From NCBI GenBank assembly GCA_945910395.1, contig CAMDYX010000011.1, forward strand, positions 1 through 58,044: a stretch of DNA of 58,044 nucleotides. Reading direction: 5' to 3'. This stretch comes from an uncultured Agathobacter sp. (GTDB lineage: Bacteria > Bacillota > Clostridia > Lachnospirales > Lachnospiraceae). Made by a program: the position numbers and the translations under genes. Numbering within the stretch: position 1 is the first letter of the stretch; every line of letters begins with the position of its first letter. Shown in pieces: positions 33,463-41,889 of this stretch. Under the pieces are notes generated by a model. It did not search any database. It saw only the letters and a program-made list of their open reading frames with translations, and was not told the DNA's origin.

Positions 33463-34648
33463 TACATTATATAAAAAATATCAAAATAATAGAGATGTTA
33501 TTTCATTCTTTTCCGGTGCAATGGGGCTTGATATTGGCTTGAGTAAGGCGGGGTTAAATGTTGTAATAGGACAAGATTTTGAGCCTGCATGTGTTGAAAC
33601 AATGAAAGCAAATGGTCACAAGGTGCTTGGTGGAGATATTAGGAATATTGAACCAGAGACTATGTTGCAATTGTCAGGATTGCACAAAGGAGAACCATTT
33701 TTAATTTGCGGGGGACCTCCCTGTCAACCCTTTTCTACAGCTGGAAAAAGGCTAGGAATAAATGATCCTCGTGGTAGTTTATTTATGGATTACATTCGAA
33801 TGATAGATTATATTCGACCTCGATTTTTTATAATGGAAAATGTAAAGGGGATTATGTCAGCTCCTTTAAAGCATGTTACGGCAACTGAGTACGATAAAAA
33901 TGATCCGAAACAAAAACTTGGTACGGTTTTAGACGTAATATTGGCTGAATTTGATAAACTTGGATATAAGACGGTATATGGAATTTTAGATGCAGTAAAT
34001 TATGGTGTTCCGCAATTTCGAGAACGTTTTGTGTTAATTGGAAGTCGAGATAATGAAGATATTTTTTTGCCATTTCCAACGCATTTTCAAATGCACCAAA
34101 ATCCAGAGTATAGATGGAAAACAGTTGGGGAAGCAATAAAAGATTTAGAGGAAAATCCAGGAGAATATTCAAAATTAAGTGGAGATAGAAAGAAATATAT
34201 TCATTTGATTCCAGAAGGAGGAAATTGGAGAGATTTACCCGCTGAATTAATTCCTTTAGCAATGGGTGGAGCATATAAATCAGGGGGAGGAAAAGTCGGG
34301 TTTTATCGTAGATTATCATATTCGCAACCCGCACCTACTATTACAACAGCACCAGCTCAAAAAGCAACAATGTTGTGCCATCCAAATCAAGATCGTCCAT
34401 TAAGTGTTAAAGAATATGCTAGGATTCAGCAATTTCCAGATGATTGGATTTTTATAGGAACTGTAGCTGCAAAGTATAAGCAGATAGGAAACGCTGTCCC
34501 AGTAGGATTGGCAAAAGCGATAGGTCAGGCAATAATTGCAACGGCGGATAAGACTTCAACCATTCAAACTAAGCGCTTTAGGGGAACCAGTGTACACAAT
34601 AAAATAAAAAATGCTATGGAATTAGGAGGTAGTGATGGAACCGATTAA
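33458..34648 (+). CDS. C5-cytosine DNA methyltransferase (type II RM)
   Basis: The 396-aa enzyme carries the conserved motifs of m5C methyltransferases: I (SFFSGAMGLDIGL), IV with the catalytic Cys (GGPPCQPFSTAGKR), VI (FFIMENVKG), VIII (QFRERFVLIG) and X near the C-terminus (YKQIGNAVPVGLAKAI). The first ATG (33521) would cut motif I in half. The frame is open upstream to 33431 without ATG, GTG or TTG. An ATT at 33458, 5-6 nt after AAGGAAG and overlapping the previous stop, is the best start. The recognition sequence is unknown. Its end overlaps the endonuclease gene by 14 bp. Confidence 0.9.
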   Translation: MSTLYKKYQNNRDVISFFSGAMGLDIGLSKAGLNVVIGQDFEPACVETMKANGHKVLGGDIRNIEPETMLQLSGLHKGEPFLICGGPPCQPFSTAGKRLGINDPRGSLFMDYIRMIDYIRPRFFIMENVKGIMSAPLKHVTATEYDKNDPKQKLGTVLDVILAEFDKLGYKTVYGILDAVNYGVPQFRERFVLIGSRDNEDIFLPFPTHFQMHQNPEYRWKTVGEAIKDLEENPGEYSKLSGDRKKYIHLIPEGGNWRDLPAELIPLAMGGAYKSGGGKVGFYRRLSYSQPAPTITTAPAQKATMLCHPNQDRPLSVKEYARIQQFPDDWIFIGTVAAKYKQIGNAVPVGLAKAIGQAIIATADKTSTIQTKRFRGTSVHNKIKNAMELGGSDGTD

Positions 34649-35624
34649 TAAGAATTATGATGAAGATGATGTTAAAGCTGCGATTGCAAAAGCATTGGAG
34701 AATTTTTATGGCTCTCTTATTGCGAAAATAGATGCAATCAATATTAAAGACATAATGAAATCTAAGAATCCATATTTATATCGAGCTAAATCAATGCAAA
34801 CATCCGCAGAAATAATAGATTCGATATTACAGGCATTTGTAAGCTCAAGCGAAGAGACAATATTTGGTAATTGCTTTTTTGAACCGATTGCAATTGCCGC
34901 TTCGGGAGGAAGCAAATCAGCTACCCGTGGTGTTGACATAGAATTATATGATGCAGACAGTAATACGAAATATTTTGTTGCTGTAAAAAGTGGAACATCA
35001 ATATTTAACGCTGATAGCATGAAGAAGCAAGGAGAAAACTTTGCAGAAGCACAAAGAACTTTAAGGACATCTGGGGGAAGGACTGGATTTGAAGCAATAG
35101 TTGGATATGCATATGGAACCAAAACGGAATCTGGAAGAGGCAAGGCAAAAATATATGAAGAAGTTGCTGGTGAAGAATTTTGGGAAACTATAACTGGCGA
35201 TAAAAATTTCTATACAAAAATAATTTCTTTTATGGATACACTTCCTGAAAAGTACATAGATGATTATAAAGAAAGTTATGCAAGGGCTTCGAATAGACTG
35301 ATAAGAGATTTTTCAATTGAATTTTGCAATCCTGATGGAACAATAAATTGGGAAAAATTGGTGGATTATAATTCAGGAAGTCCGAGAAGAAAGTCAAGAG
35401 AAGAGATATTAAATAATGCATTGAATATCTACAACTGGATGAACAGCAATCCAATGATTTCTCAGAAAAAATTGCAGGAGGAAACTTCTCTTGGAGCGGC
35501 TTCAATTAAGCGTGCGATAGCCTATTTGACAACTTTAGGAATTGTAAGTAAAGGAAATGGCAAGAACAAAAAAGGATGGACGATTAATGCACCTTTTAGT
35601 GTAGATGAGAGCTATTTTGATTAA
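34635..35624 (+). CDS. Type II restriction endonuclease, PmeII-family-like
   Basis: The 329-aa protein sits directly behind the methyltransferase (14-bp overlap; GGAGG at 34625-34629). Its N-terminal half has KNPYLYRAKSM and SSSEETIFGNCFFEPIAIA, phrases I associate with PmeII-type endonucleases. The probable PD-(D/E)xK site is the Asp in RGVDIELYD with YFVAVKSG. Residues about 255-325 form a winged-helix domain (SQKKLQEETSLGAASIKRA) that may help DNA recognition. It should cut the sequence protected by the partner methyltransferase. Family assignment is from memory of the motif pattern. Confidence 0.72.
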   Translation: MEPINKNYDEDDVKAAIAKALENFYGSLIAKIDAINIKDIMKSKNPYLYRAKSMQTSAEIIDSILQAFVSSSEETIFGNCFFEPIAIAASGGSKSATRGVDIELYDADSNTKYFVAVKSGTSIFNADSMKKQGENFAEAQRTLRTSGGRTGFEAIVGYAYGTKTESGRGKAKIYEEVAGEEFWETITGDKNFYTKIISFMDTLPEKYIDDYKESYARASNRLIRDFSIEFCNPDGTINWEKLVDYNSGSPRRKSREEILNNALNIYNWMNSNPMISQKKLQEETSLGAASIKRAIAYLTTLGIVSKGNGKNKKGWTINAPFSVDESYFD

Positions 35625-35656
35625 TAATACAATATATGATAAGAAGGGGGAATTTA

Positions 35657-37906
35657 ATGAAGATTATTTTTTCATCAATTAAAAATTCTGGTATATTTGA
35701 AGACGATTTTTTACATCTTTCAGAACAGAAAGGAACCATTGAGTTTAAGCGTATGCAAACGGCTGGTGGAATTGCTGTTATTTATGCCCCTAATGGAACT
35801 GGAAAATCAAGCTTGGCTAATCTGTTATCCACAGAAGTATCTGACGAAAACGCTTTTTTTAATGCCGTTGACGAGCATGGAAATACAATTACACCAGAAT
35901 CCGGAAAATTTCATGTGATACAGGATCAAATTAATAGAAATGTTATTCGAGGAGAAACTACTGACTACTTAATCGGCGCACAAATTCGTAGGGAATATGA
36001 GTTAAGGAACCAAATCAATTTAATATTTAAAAATGCGTATGAAAAACTTGCTTCAAAATATAAAACTGAGTATAAGGTTTCAAAGGTTAAGGATTGCCTT
36101 TTAGAACATATATCGTCTCTGCAAGATCAGGTTCATCAGGTGGCTTATGGGTATATTCGTAGTATTGTAAATGTAAAAGAGCATGGAAAGGATATCGATA
36201 GGACAGAATTTGTTACATTTGTTCGTAATGATGAAAATAAGCCAGCTGTTACAGAACTTAATCCTGAAAAAAGAGAATTTGTAATCGCTGATTTATCAAA
36301 AGCAAAAGTATTAGAAAAAATTCTCTCGATCAACCCTAGTGAAATTATAACAGATGCAAATGTTGTTTTGATTGAGCAACATGATGATGCAATTGAGATA
36401 TTGAATAAATATCATTCGCTTGATAGCTGTATTGTTTGTGACAATGCCTCATTTAACGGAGATGCACTTCTTGAAAGAAAAAAGGAGAATAGAAAAAATA
36501 TCTACGAGAATCTTGATAAAAAGACAAAAGATATTCTTGAAAAAATAGTATGCGATAGTTCATTGATCGGATTAGATCCTTTTGATATCAAAAAAATTGT
36601 TGGTGCATTTATTGCTGGCGAGAATACAACAGGGATAATTCAATTGCAACAAGAAATTATCTTATATGTTAATAACATAGGCAATGAAATGGTTAATGAA
36701 TTATGTCATAGCTTTGATGGCACTAGACTATTTGATATTTTCGACGAATATGCACAATTAGTCGAAACGCAACCAGAACTTGACACGGAAGAACTCTTAT
36801 TTATTGAAAATGTGATAAATGAGAATATTGGAAAAGATATTACAATTGTCAGGGATGAAGATAATGATAGAAATTACAAATTGAAATTAGGAGATAAGGA
36901 CTTGCTTGGCACAGATCGTAAGGAAATGGAACTTAGTACAGGTGAACAAAATTTCATTTCGTTGGCATTTGAGTTGCTTTTAGCAAGACACTCTGATAAA
37001 GAATACATTGTCATGGATGATCCTATTTCAAGTTTTGATTCTGTATACAAGAACAAAATTGCCTTCTGCATTATTAAGTTTCTGGAAAAAAAGAAACAGA
37101 TTATTCTGACTCATAATACAGATTTAATCCGATTATTAGATGTTCAGCTTAATAATTGTTTTAATCTCTATATTTTGAATAATGTGTATGAGGGAGAAAA
37201 TGGATTTATTTCTGTCTCTGGGCGGGAAAAGGAACTGTTAATTAATCTTCATCATTTAATATCTGTTTTTCAGAATAAAAATAATGAATTAAAGAATGCT
37301 ATTCATAATAAAAGGCAGTTTCTTATGGCGATGATTCCATTTATACGTGGATATGCCCATATATGTTTGGATCCGGAGGATTATTATGGAGCATTATCTA
37401 CTATTATGCATGGATATGGTACTGATAGTTTAGATGTCGTTCCAATTTATAATAAATTTTTCGGAGATGTTTTTGAAGGTCAGGAAATCATTGGAGTAAC
37501 TGATATTCTAGAAATAGATTGTAGCAATTTAGATATATTGGATAAAACATGTTTTCCGTTACTCTCAGATACGTTAGAACAGACGCTTGTATACTACCAC
37601 CTTCGTATGAAAGTAGAAAAGGAGTTAGTTGATATTTTTAATCTTCATCCGAATGATATGACGATGCTAAATCAAATAATACAACAAGCATTTAGATGTC
37701 AAGATACTACTGATCCAAACTATGAGCGAATGAGAGAGTTCCGTGTATTTTTTACAAGCAGAAAAACGCTTCTTAATGAGTTTAATCATTTTGAAGGGAA
37801 TATGAATATATTTCAGCCTGCAATTGATATAACCAAATCTGCACTTCAAAAAGAGATAACGGAAATTGAGGCAAAATTGATAGAAATTAGGAATTGGACG
37901 AGTTAA
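35657..37906 (+). CDS. RloC/PrrC-like ABC-type ATPase, possible RM-guarding RNase
   Basis: The 749-aa protein has a split ABC ATPase head. Walker A is APNGTGKSS (residues 44-52); the signature is STGEQNFISLAFE, Walker B is YIVMDDPISSFDS and the switch His is in ILTHNTD. A CxxC (CIVC, residues 258-261) followed by a charged coiled coil resembles the zinc hook of RloC. The C-terminal 200 residues include LRMKVEKE (R-x3-E) and, 61 residues after the Arg, LNEFNH, a pattern like the Arg-Glu-His triad of PrrC/RloC anticodon nucleases. The start at 35657 is chosen for AAGGGGG. It is the last gene of the RM operon. Confidence 0.65.
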   Translation: MKIIFSSIKNSGIFEDDFLHLSEQKGTIEFKRMQTAGGIAVIYAPNGTGKSSLANLLSTEVSDENAFFNAVDEHGNTITPESGKFHVIQDQINRNVIRGETTDYLIGAQIRREYELRNQINLIFKNAYEKLASKYKTEYKVSKVKDCLLEHISSLQDQVHQVAYGYIRSIVNVKEHGKDIDRTEFVTFVRNDENKPAVTELNPEKREFVIADLSKAKVLEKILSINPSEIITDANVVLIEQHDDAIEILNKYHSLDSCIVCDNASFNGDALLERKKENRKNIYENLDKKTKDILEKIVCDSSLIGLDPFDIKKIVGAFIAGENTTGIIQLQQEIILYVNNIGNEMVNELCHSFDGTRLFDIFDEYAQLVETQPELDTEELLFIENVINENIGKDITIVRDEDNDRNYKLKLGDKDLLGTDRKEMELSTGEQNFISLAFELLLARHSDKEYIVMDDPISSFDSVYKNKIAFCIIKFLEKKKQIILTHNTDLIRLLDVQLNNCFNLYILNNVYEGENGFISVSGREKELLINLHHLISVFQNKNNELKNAIHNKRQFLMAMIPFIRGYAHICLDPEDYYGALSTIMHGYGTDSLDVVPIYNKFFGDVFEGQEIIGVTDILEIDCSNLDILDKTCFPLLSDTLEQTLVYYHLRMKVEKELVDIFNLHPNDMTMLNQIIQQAFRCQDTTDPNYERMREFRVFFTSRKTLLNEFNHFEGNMNIFQPAIDITKSALQKEITEIEAKLIEIRNWTS

Positions 37907-37929
37907 TAGTGCTTTTTAATAGGCAAATT

Positions 37930-38056
37930 TGTTTAGTGGGGTAAAGTCCCATAGTCCGTCCAGGGCGACAGCCTTGGCCCATAGATGTGTTGTGACACAT
38001 CGTATTGGGTTATTATCTGTCACGCTTCGCTCAGATATAGCAGCTTTGCTGCAAAA
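37930..38056 (+). other. Probable origin of transfer (oriT) region
   Basis: This non-coding stretch directly precedes the MobV relaxase gene, the usual oriT position. It has a 7-bp hairpin GATGTGT/ACACATC with TGTG loop (37984-38001), a GCAGC/GCTGC hairpin near 38041-38053, a CCAGG/CCTTGG dyad near 37960-37978 and a G+C-rich core. The exact nick site was not identified. Confidence 0.5.
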
Positions 38057-38094
38057 AACAAGATGAGGTTTATAAAGAAATCAGCAGGGGCTGA

Positions 38095-38126
38095 AAAAAG
38101 GAATCGAGAAATCGGTTCCTTTTTTT
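38095..38126 (+). terminator. Strong hairpin-plus-T-run upstream of the relaxase gene
   Basis: A 13-bp stem (38095-38107 with 38112-38124, one G-U) has a GAAA tetraloop and a T-run. It ends 25 bp before the relaxase start, so it either closes the RM transcript or acts as an attenuator of mob expression. Confidence 0.82.
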
Positions 38127-38151
38127 GTGCCCGGAAAAGGAGAAAATTAAA

Positions 38152-39390
38152 ATGGAAAAGAAAAAAGTGAGGGCAACCAGAACCAATGGACGTAAAGACA
38201 GTAATGGTGTATTCAAGGCAGGTCACAATGACCGGTCATTTAATCTTGAAAATGCAGAGCATGTTGATGCTGATAGGAGTAAATGGAATGTTTACTGGGA
38301 TTATCTGCAGGGATATAACCTTGCGGATGAAAATGGAGTTCGGCCGGAAAGAAAATATTTGTTTGATGAAGTTGAATATCATTATTATTATGAAAAATTT
38401 GGGGATTCCATAGAGGCACAAAATGAGCGGCATGAGAAATCCAGACACACGGAAAGAATCCGAAGTGTTCGTCAGATAATGGAGGATTCTCGTACTTGTC
38501 CGGAAGAGACAATTTATCAACTTGGAACAAAAGATGGCTATGAAAATCCTGCAGTCTTTGCTAAAGTGGCGGCGGAACTATTTGAGGTGATACAGGAGAA
38601 ATATGGCGCACATATGCAGATTCTTGATTGGGCTTTACATATGGATGAGGCAACGCCTCACATCCATGAGCGTCATGTTTTCTTTGCTGATGATGGCTAT
38701 GGCATGAACTTTCCCAAGCAGGAGAAAGCCTGCGAAGCACTGGGATTCCATCCACCGAAACCGGATAAAAAGAAAAGCAAGACAAATAATTGTAAAGTGA
38801 GTTTTGATGAAGAAATCAGGCGGTTGTACATTGAGATAGCAGAAAAGTATGGTGTGGTAATTGAGAAAGACCCTATGACGGGGAAAAAACATTTAGAGAA
38901 AAATGATTTTATTATAGTCAAGCAGGAAGCAGAAATAGAGAGGCAAAAGAACCAATTGGAGGAACTTACATTAAAACTCAATGATATTGATACGCTGGCT
39001 CAGGAAGTGGCTGAGAAGGCTTATGAGAGAGCATGTGAGGTGGTTACAGAAACGGCGAGGGCGGAAACAATTCGTGATGATATTTCTACTGTGGAAAGTA
39101 TGAGAGACCGATTGACCGGAGAAAACTCTTCTTTAACAAAAGGACAGAAGAATTTTTCAAAAAACATATTGAATCGTTTGGTTGATGTACTTTCTAAGAA
39201 ATCAAAGGAAATCGCCGTAACCCTTTCACAGAAGTTGTTGTCTCCGGCAATCAAGAAGAAAAACGAGAAAGAGGTTGCTTCCGTGGCATGCGCATCTATA
39301 AAAATGAAACTGGCTGAGATGAAAGAAAAGGCTGATCAGAAAACTGACAATCACAAACAGCCCGGGAAAACAGAAAGAGAGGTACGTTGA
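38152..39390 (+). CDS. mobV: MobV-family relaxase (Mob/Pre)
   Basis: The 412-aa protein nicks DNA at oriT to start conjugative mobilisation. The N-terminus has the MobV pattern with HNDRSFNLENAEHVDADRS and the metal-binding HMDEATPHIHERHVFF (motif III). The C-terminal third is a charged coiled coil. AGGAG at 38136-38140 supports the start at 38152; an ATG at 38125 would run through the upstream T-run. Its stop overlaps the primase start (TGATG). Confidence 0.88.
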   Translation: MEKKKVRATRTNGRKDSNGVFKAGHNDRSFNLENAEHVDADRSKWNVYWDYLQGYNLADENGVRPERKYLFDEVEYHYYYEKFGDSIEAQNERHEKSRHTERIRSVRQIMEDSRTCPEETIYQLGTKDGYENPAVFAKVAAELFEVIQEKYGAHMQILDWALHMDEATPHIHERHVFFADDGYGMNFPKQEKACEALGFHPPKPDKKKSKTNNCKVSFDEEIRRLYIEIAEKYGVVIEKDPMTGKKHLEKNDFIIVKQEAEIERQKNQLEELTLKLNDIDTLAQEVAEKAYERACEVVTETARAETIRDDISTVESMRDRLTGENSSLTKGQKNFSKNILNRLVDVLSKKSKEIAVTLSQKLLSPAIKKKNEKEVASVACASIKMKLAEMKEKADQKTDNHKQPGKTEREVR

Positions 39391-40034
39391 TGGATGTATT
39401 TCGTGTTGTGAAAGATAATGTCACAGCCAGACAGGTGGCGGAACATTATGGTATGAAAGTCGGCCGAAATGGGATGGTGTGTTGTCCGTTTCATGATGAC
39501 AAGCATCCCAGTATGAAAATTGATAAAAGATACTATTGCTTTGGATGTGGGGAAAAGGGTGATGCGATAGAGTTTGTCGGCAAGTATTTTGGTACGACAT
39601 CAAAAGATGCTGCCATGAAAATCGCAGATGATTTTGGTCTGGACTATAAAATTGAGAAGTACAAGCCACCACAAGAGCCGTTAAGACCAAAAAAATCATT
39701 GGAACAGGAATTTCGGGAGGCACAGGATTATTGTTTCAAAGGTCTATCAGATTATTTGCATTTATTAAAAGAATGGAAAATTAAATATGCACCTAAGAGT
39801 ATGGATGAGGAATGGCATCCACTCTTCTGCGAAGCCCTGGACAACATTGACCAGACGGAGTATCTGTTGGATACCCTGTTAAATGGTGATGTTCGTGACA
39901 GAGCTTTTTTAGTACAAAATCAGGGAAAGAAGGTAAAAAGTATTCATGAACGAATTAGAGAATTTAACAATAGCAGAGAGAAAAGCATTACAAGAGGCTC
40001 TGGAAGAGAACAAAGCACCTATGAGCGTGGATGA
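39390..40034 (+). CDS. CHC2 zinc-finger primase-type protein
   Basis: The 214-aa protein is an N-terminal DnaG-like zinc-finger module: CCPFHDDKHPSMKI, then YYCFGCGEKGDAIEFV. The TOPRIM catalytic core is absent; the rest is helical. In mobile elements such short proteins pair with a VapE-type helicase to prime replication of the excised or transferred strand. The ATG at 39390 overlaps the relaxase stop. Its end overlaps the next gene by 89 bp. Confidence 0.82.
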   Translation: MDVFRVVKDNVTARQVAEHYGMKVGRNGMVCCPFHDDKHPSMKIDKRYYCFGCGEKGDAIEFVGKYFGTTSKDAAMKIADDFGLDYKIEKYKPPQEPLRPKKSLEQEFREAQDYCFKGLSDYLHLLKEWKIKYAPKSMDEEWHPLFCEALDNIDQTEYLLDTLLNGDVRDRAFLVQNQGKKVKSIHERIREFNNSREKSITRGSGREQSTYERG

Positions 40035-41355
40035 GGTTAGGGATATGCTGCTCAGAACAGAGAAGGGAGCTGTAAAGAGTACGATTGGAAATTGCCTGAT
40101 GGTTCTTCAGAATGACCCTTATCTTGCCGGGGCATTAGCCTATAATCTTCTGGCTGCAAAAACATATATTGTAAAACCACTCTGGTACAAGAGACCGGAA
40201 GGAAATGCATTGAATGATACGGATCTGGCATATATCCGATTGTATATGGAAAGCAATTATGGGCTTACATGCGAGAAGAAAATAGAAGATGCAGTTACAT
40301 TGGCAGGACATGAAAACGCATTTCATCCGGTTAGGGATTATCTTACGAGCCTTATCTGGGATGGAAAAGAGCGGATTAGGTATTGCCTGCACCATTTTCT
40401 GGGAGCTGACATTGATGAGTTTAATTATGAAGTATTCAAATTATTTCTGCTGGGAGCTATTCACCGGGCATTTCATCCGGGATGTAAATTTGATGTTATG
40501 CTTTGCTTGGTAGGTGGACAAGGGGCGGGCAAGAGTACATTCTTTCGTTTTCTTGCTATAAAGGACGAATGGTTCTCGGATGATTTGCGAAAATTGGATG
40601 ATGATAGTGTCTTTGAAAAGCTGCAGGGATACTGGATTATTGAAATGTCAGAGATGATCGCTACTGCAAATGCAAAAAGCATTGAAGAAATAAAGTCTTT
40701 TCTGAGCAGACAGAAGGAAAACTATCGCATCAGATATGATAAGTTTGCATCAGACAGATTGCGGCAGTGTGTGTTTGGCGGAACATCCAATACGATGGAT
40801 TTTCTGCCATTGGACAGATCAGGGAATAGGCGATTCCTGCCAATCCTCGTAAAAACAGAAGAGGCAGAGGTGCATATTCTGGCAAATGAAACTGAGTCGA
40901 GAGCATATATGGAACAGGTATGGGCAGAGGCTATGGAAATTTATCGTGGTGGACAGTGGGAGCTAAAATTGCCATCAGGTATACAGAAAATGCTTAAAGA
41001 TAGGCAACAAGATTTTATGCCGGAAGACACCAAGGCCGGTACCATTCAGGAATTCCTTGATTCCTACAAGGGGAATACCGTTTGTTCCAAGTTGTTGTAT
41101 AAGGAGGCTTTAAATCATCCATATAATGATCCGAAACATTGGGAGCTTCGTGAAATATGTGACATTATGAATCAGAGTATTGTTGGGTGGAAATATTTTT
41201 CCAATCCGAGAACATTTGCCGGGTATGGGCGCCAGCGCGGATGGGAACGGGATACTTCGGCAACAAAGTCGGACAACAATGAGAATAATTCACAGGAGAA
41301 TTTATTTGATGGATTTATCAAGGTGGAAAATCAGGAGAACGTGCCGTTCAAATAG
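39946..41355 (+). CDS. VapE/VirE-type replicative helicase
   Basis: The 469-aa protein belongs to the virulence-associated E family. It has a Walker A GGQGAGKSTFFRFLA (about residue 190), a Walker B-like YWIIEMSEM and a sensor-like VFGGTSNTMDFLPLD with GNRRFLPI, the arrangement of SF3/AAA+-like plasmid helicases. It probably unwinds element DNA together with the upstream primase. It overlaps the primase gene by 89 bp in another frame; AAGAAGG lies near the start. A terminator follows. Confidence 0.82.
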   Translation: MNELENLTIAERKALQEALEENKAPMSVDEVRDMLLRTEKGAVKSTIGNCLMVLQNDPYLAGALAYNLLAAKTYIVKPLWYKRPEGNALNDTDLAYIRLYMESNYGLTCEKKIEDAVTLAGHENAFHPVRDYLTSLIWDGKERIRYCLHHFLGADIDEFNYEVFKLFLLGAIHRAFHPGCKFDVMLCLVGGQGAGKSTFFRFLAIKDEWFSDDLRKLDDDSVFEKLQGYWIIEMSEMIATANAKSIEEIKSFLSRQKENYRIRYDKFASDRLRQCVFGGTSNTMDFLPLDRSGNRRFLPILVKTEEAEVHILANETESRAYMEQVWAEAMEIYRGGQWELKLPSGIQKMLKDRQQDFMPEDTKAGTIQEFLDSYKGNTVCSKLLYKEALNHPYNDPKHWELREICDIMNQSIVGWKYFSNPRTFAGYGRQRGWERDTSATKSDNNENNSQENLFDGFIKVENQENVPFK

Positions 41356-41405
41356 GTTTTTGTTGTTGGCTGTGTGTATCGTGTGTTGTAGGAATGTTGC
41401 CTGGT

Positions 41406-41435
41406 AAAAGCCTTATTTATTAGGCTTTTCTATAT
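41406..41435 (+). terminator. Terminator after the replication genes
   Basis: AAAAGCCT (41406-41413) pairs with AGGCTTTT (41422-41429), followed by a T-rich tail. Confidence 0.6.
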
Positions 41436-41571
41436 TTTGGCAACAGAAACAACAATAAAAATATAAAAAGAATAGTAGGAAAATAACATATAATTTTGGT
41501 AAGAAAAGTTTGATGAGCCTTGTTGCAGTATTTTGTTGCAGGGCATTTTCATACAGGTCGGGGAGGACGAA

Positions 41572-41775
41572 TTGAAGAATAGAGTAAAAGAAAAGGAAAT
41601 TATACCAGCGTTACTGAATATAAAGGAATTTTGTGAATATCTTGGAATCGGGGAGACAAAAGCCCGGGAATTGCTTCATGATCCGGGGAATGGTTTCACT
41701 GTGAGGATAGGAAATCGGTTGTATGCTCACAGGGGAAAAGTGGATCAGTGGCTGTTAAAACAGCTTGTTGTCTGA
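41572..41775 (+). CDS. xis: Excisionase (Tn916 Xis-like)
   Basis: The 67-aa protein has a winged-helix DNA-binding pattern, IPALLNIKEFCEYLGIGETK then a basic wing FTVRIGNRLYAHRGKVDQWL, typical of Tn916-type excisionases. A TTG start at 41572 is chosen for GGGGAGG at 41560-41566; an earlier TTG lacks a ribosome site. It bends the att DNA to drive excision by the integrase encoded just downstream. Confidence 0.85.
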   Translation: MKNRVKEKEIIPALLNIKEFCEYLGIGETKARELLHDPGNGFTVRIGNRLYAHRGKVDQWLLKQLVV

Positions 41776-41889
41776 AATTTGCAGAATTATTATTTGAAAA
41801 GGCATAGAAAAAGAATAGTAAATGCGTTAAACTTATGGAGATAGAACATACACGTTTTTTCCATGAGTTTTTTTATTGGAGGAAAACAA

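Noticed and set aside
33521-33523. ATG as start of the methyltransferase
   Set aside because: It would remove the first half of motif I, which binds S-adenosylmethionine, and has no ribosome site.
33876-34334. 152-aa frame antisense to the cytosine methyltransferase
   Set aside because: It mirrors conserved methyltransferase codons and gives a low-complexity Leu/Tyr-rich product without a start signal.
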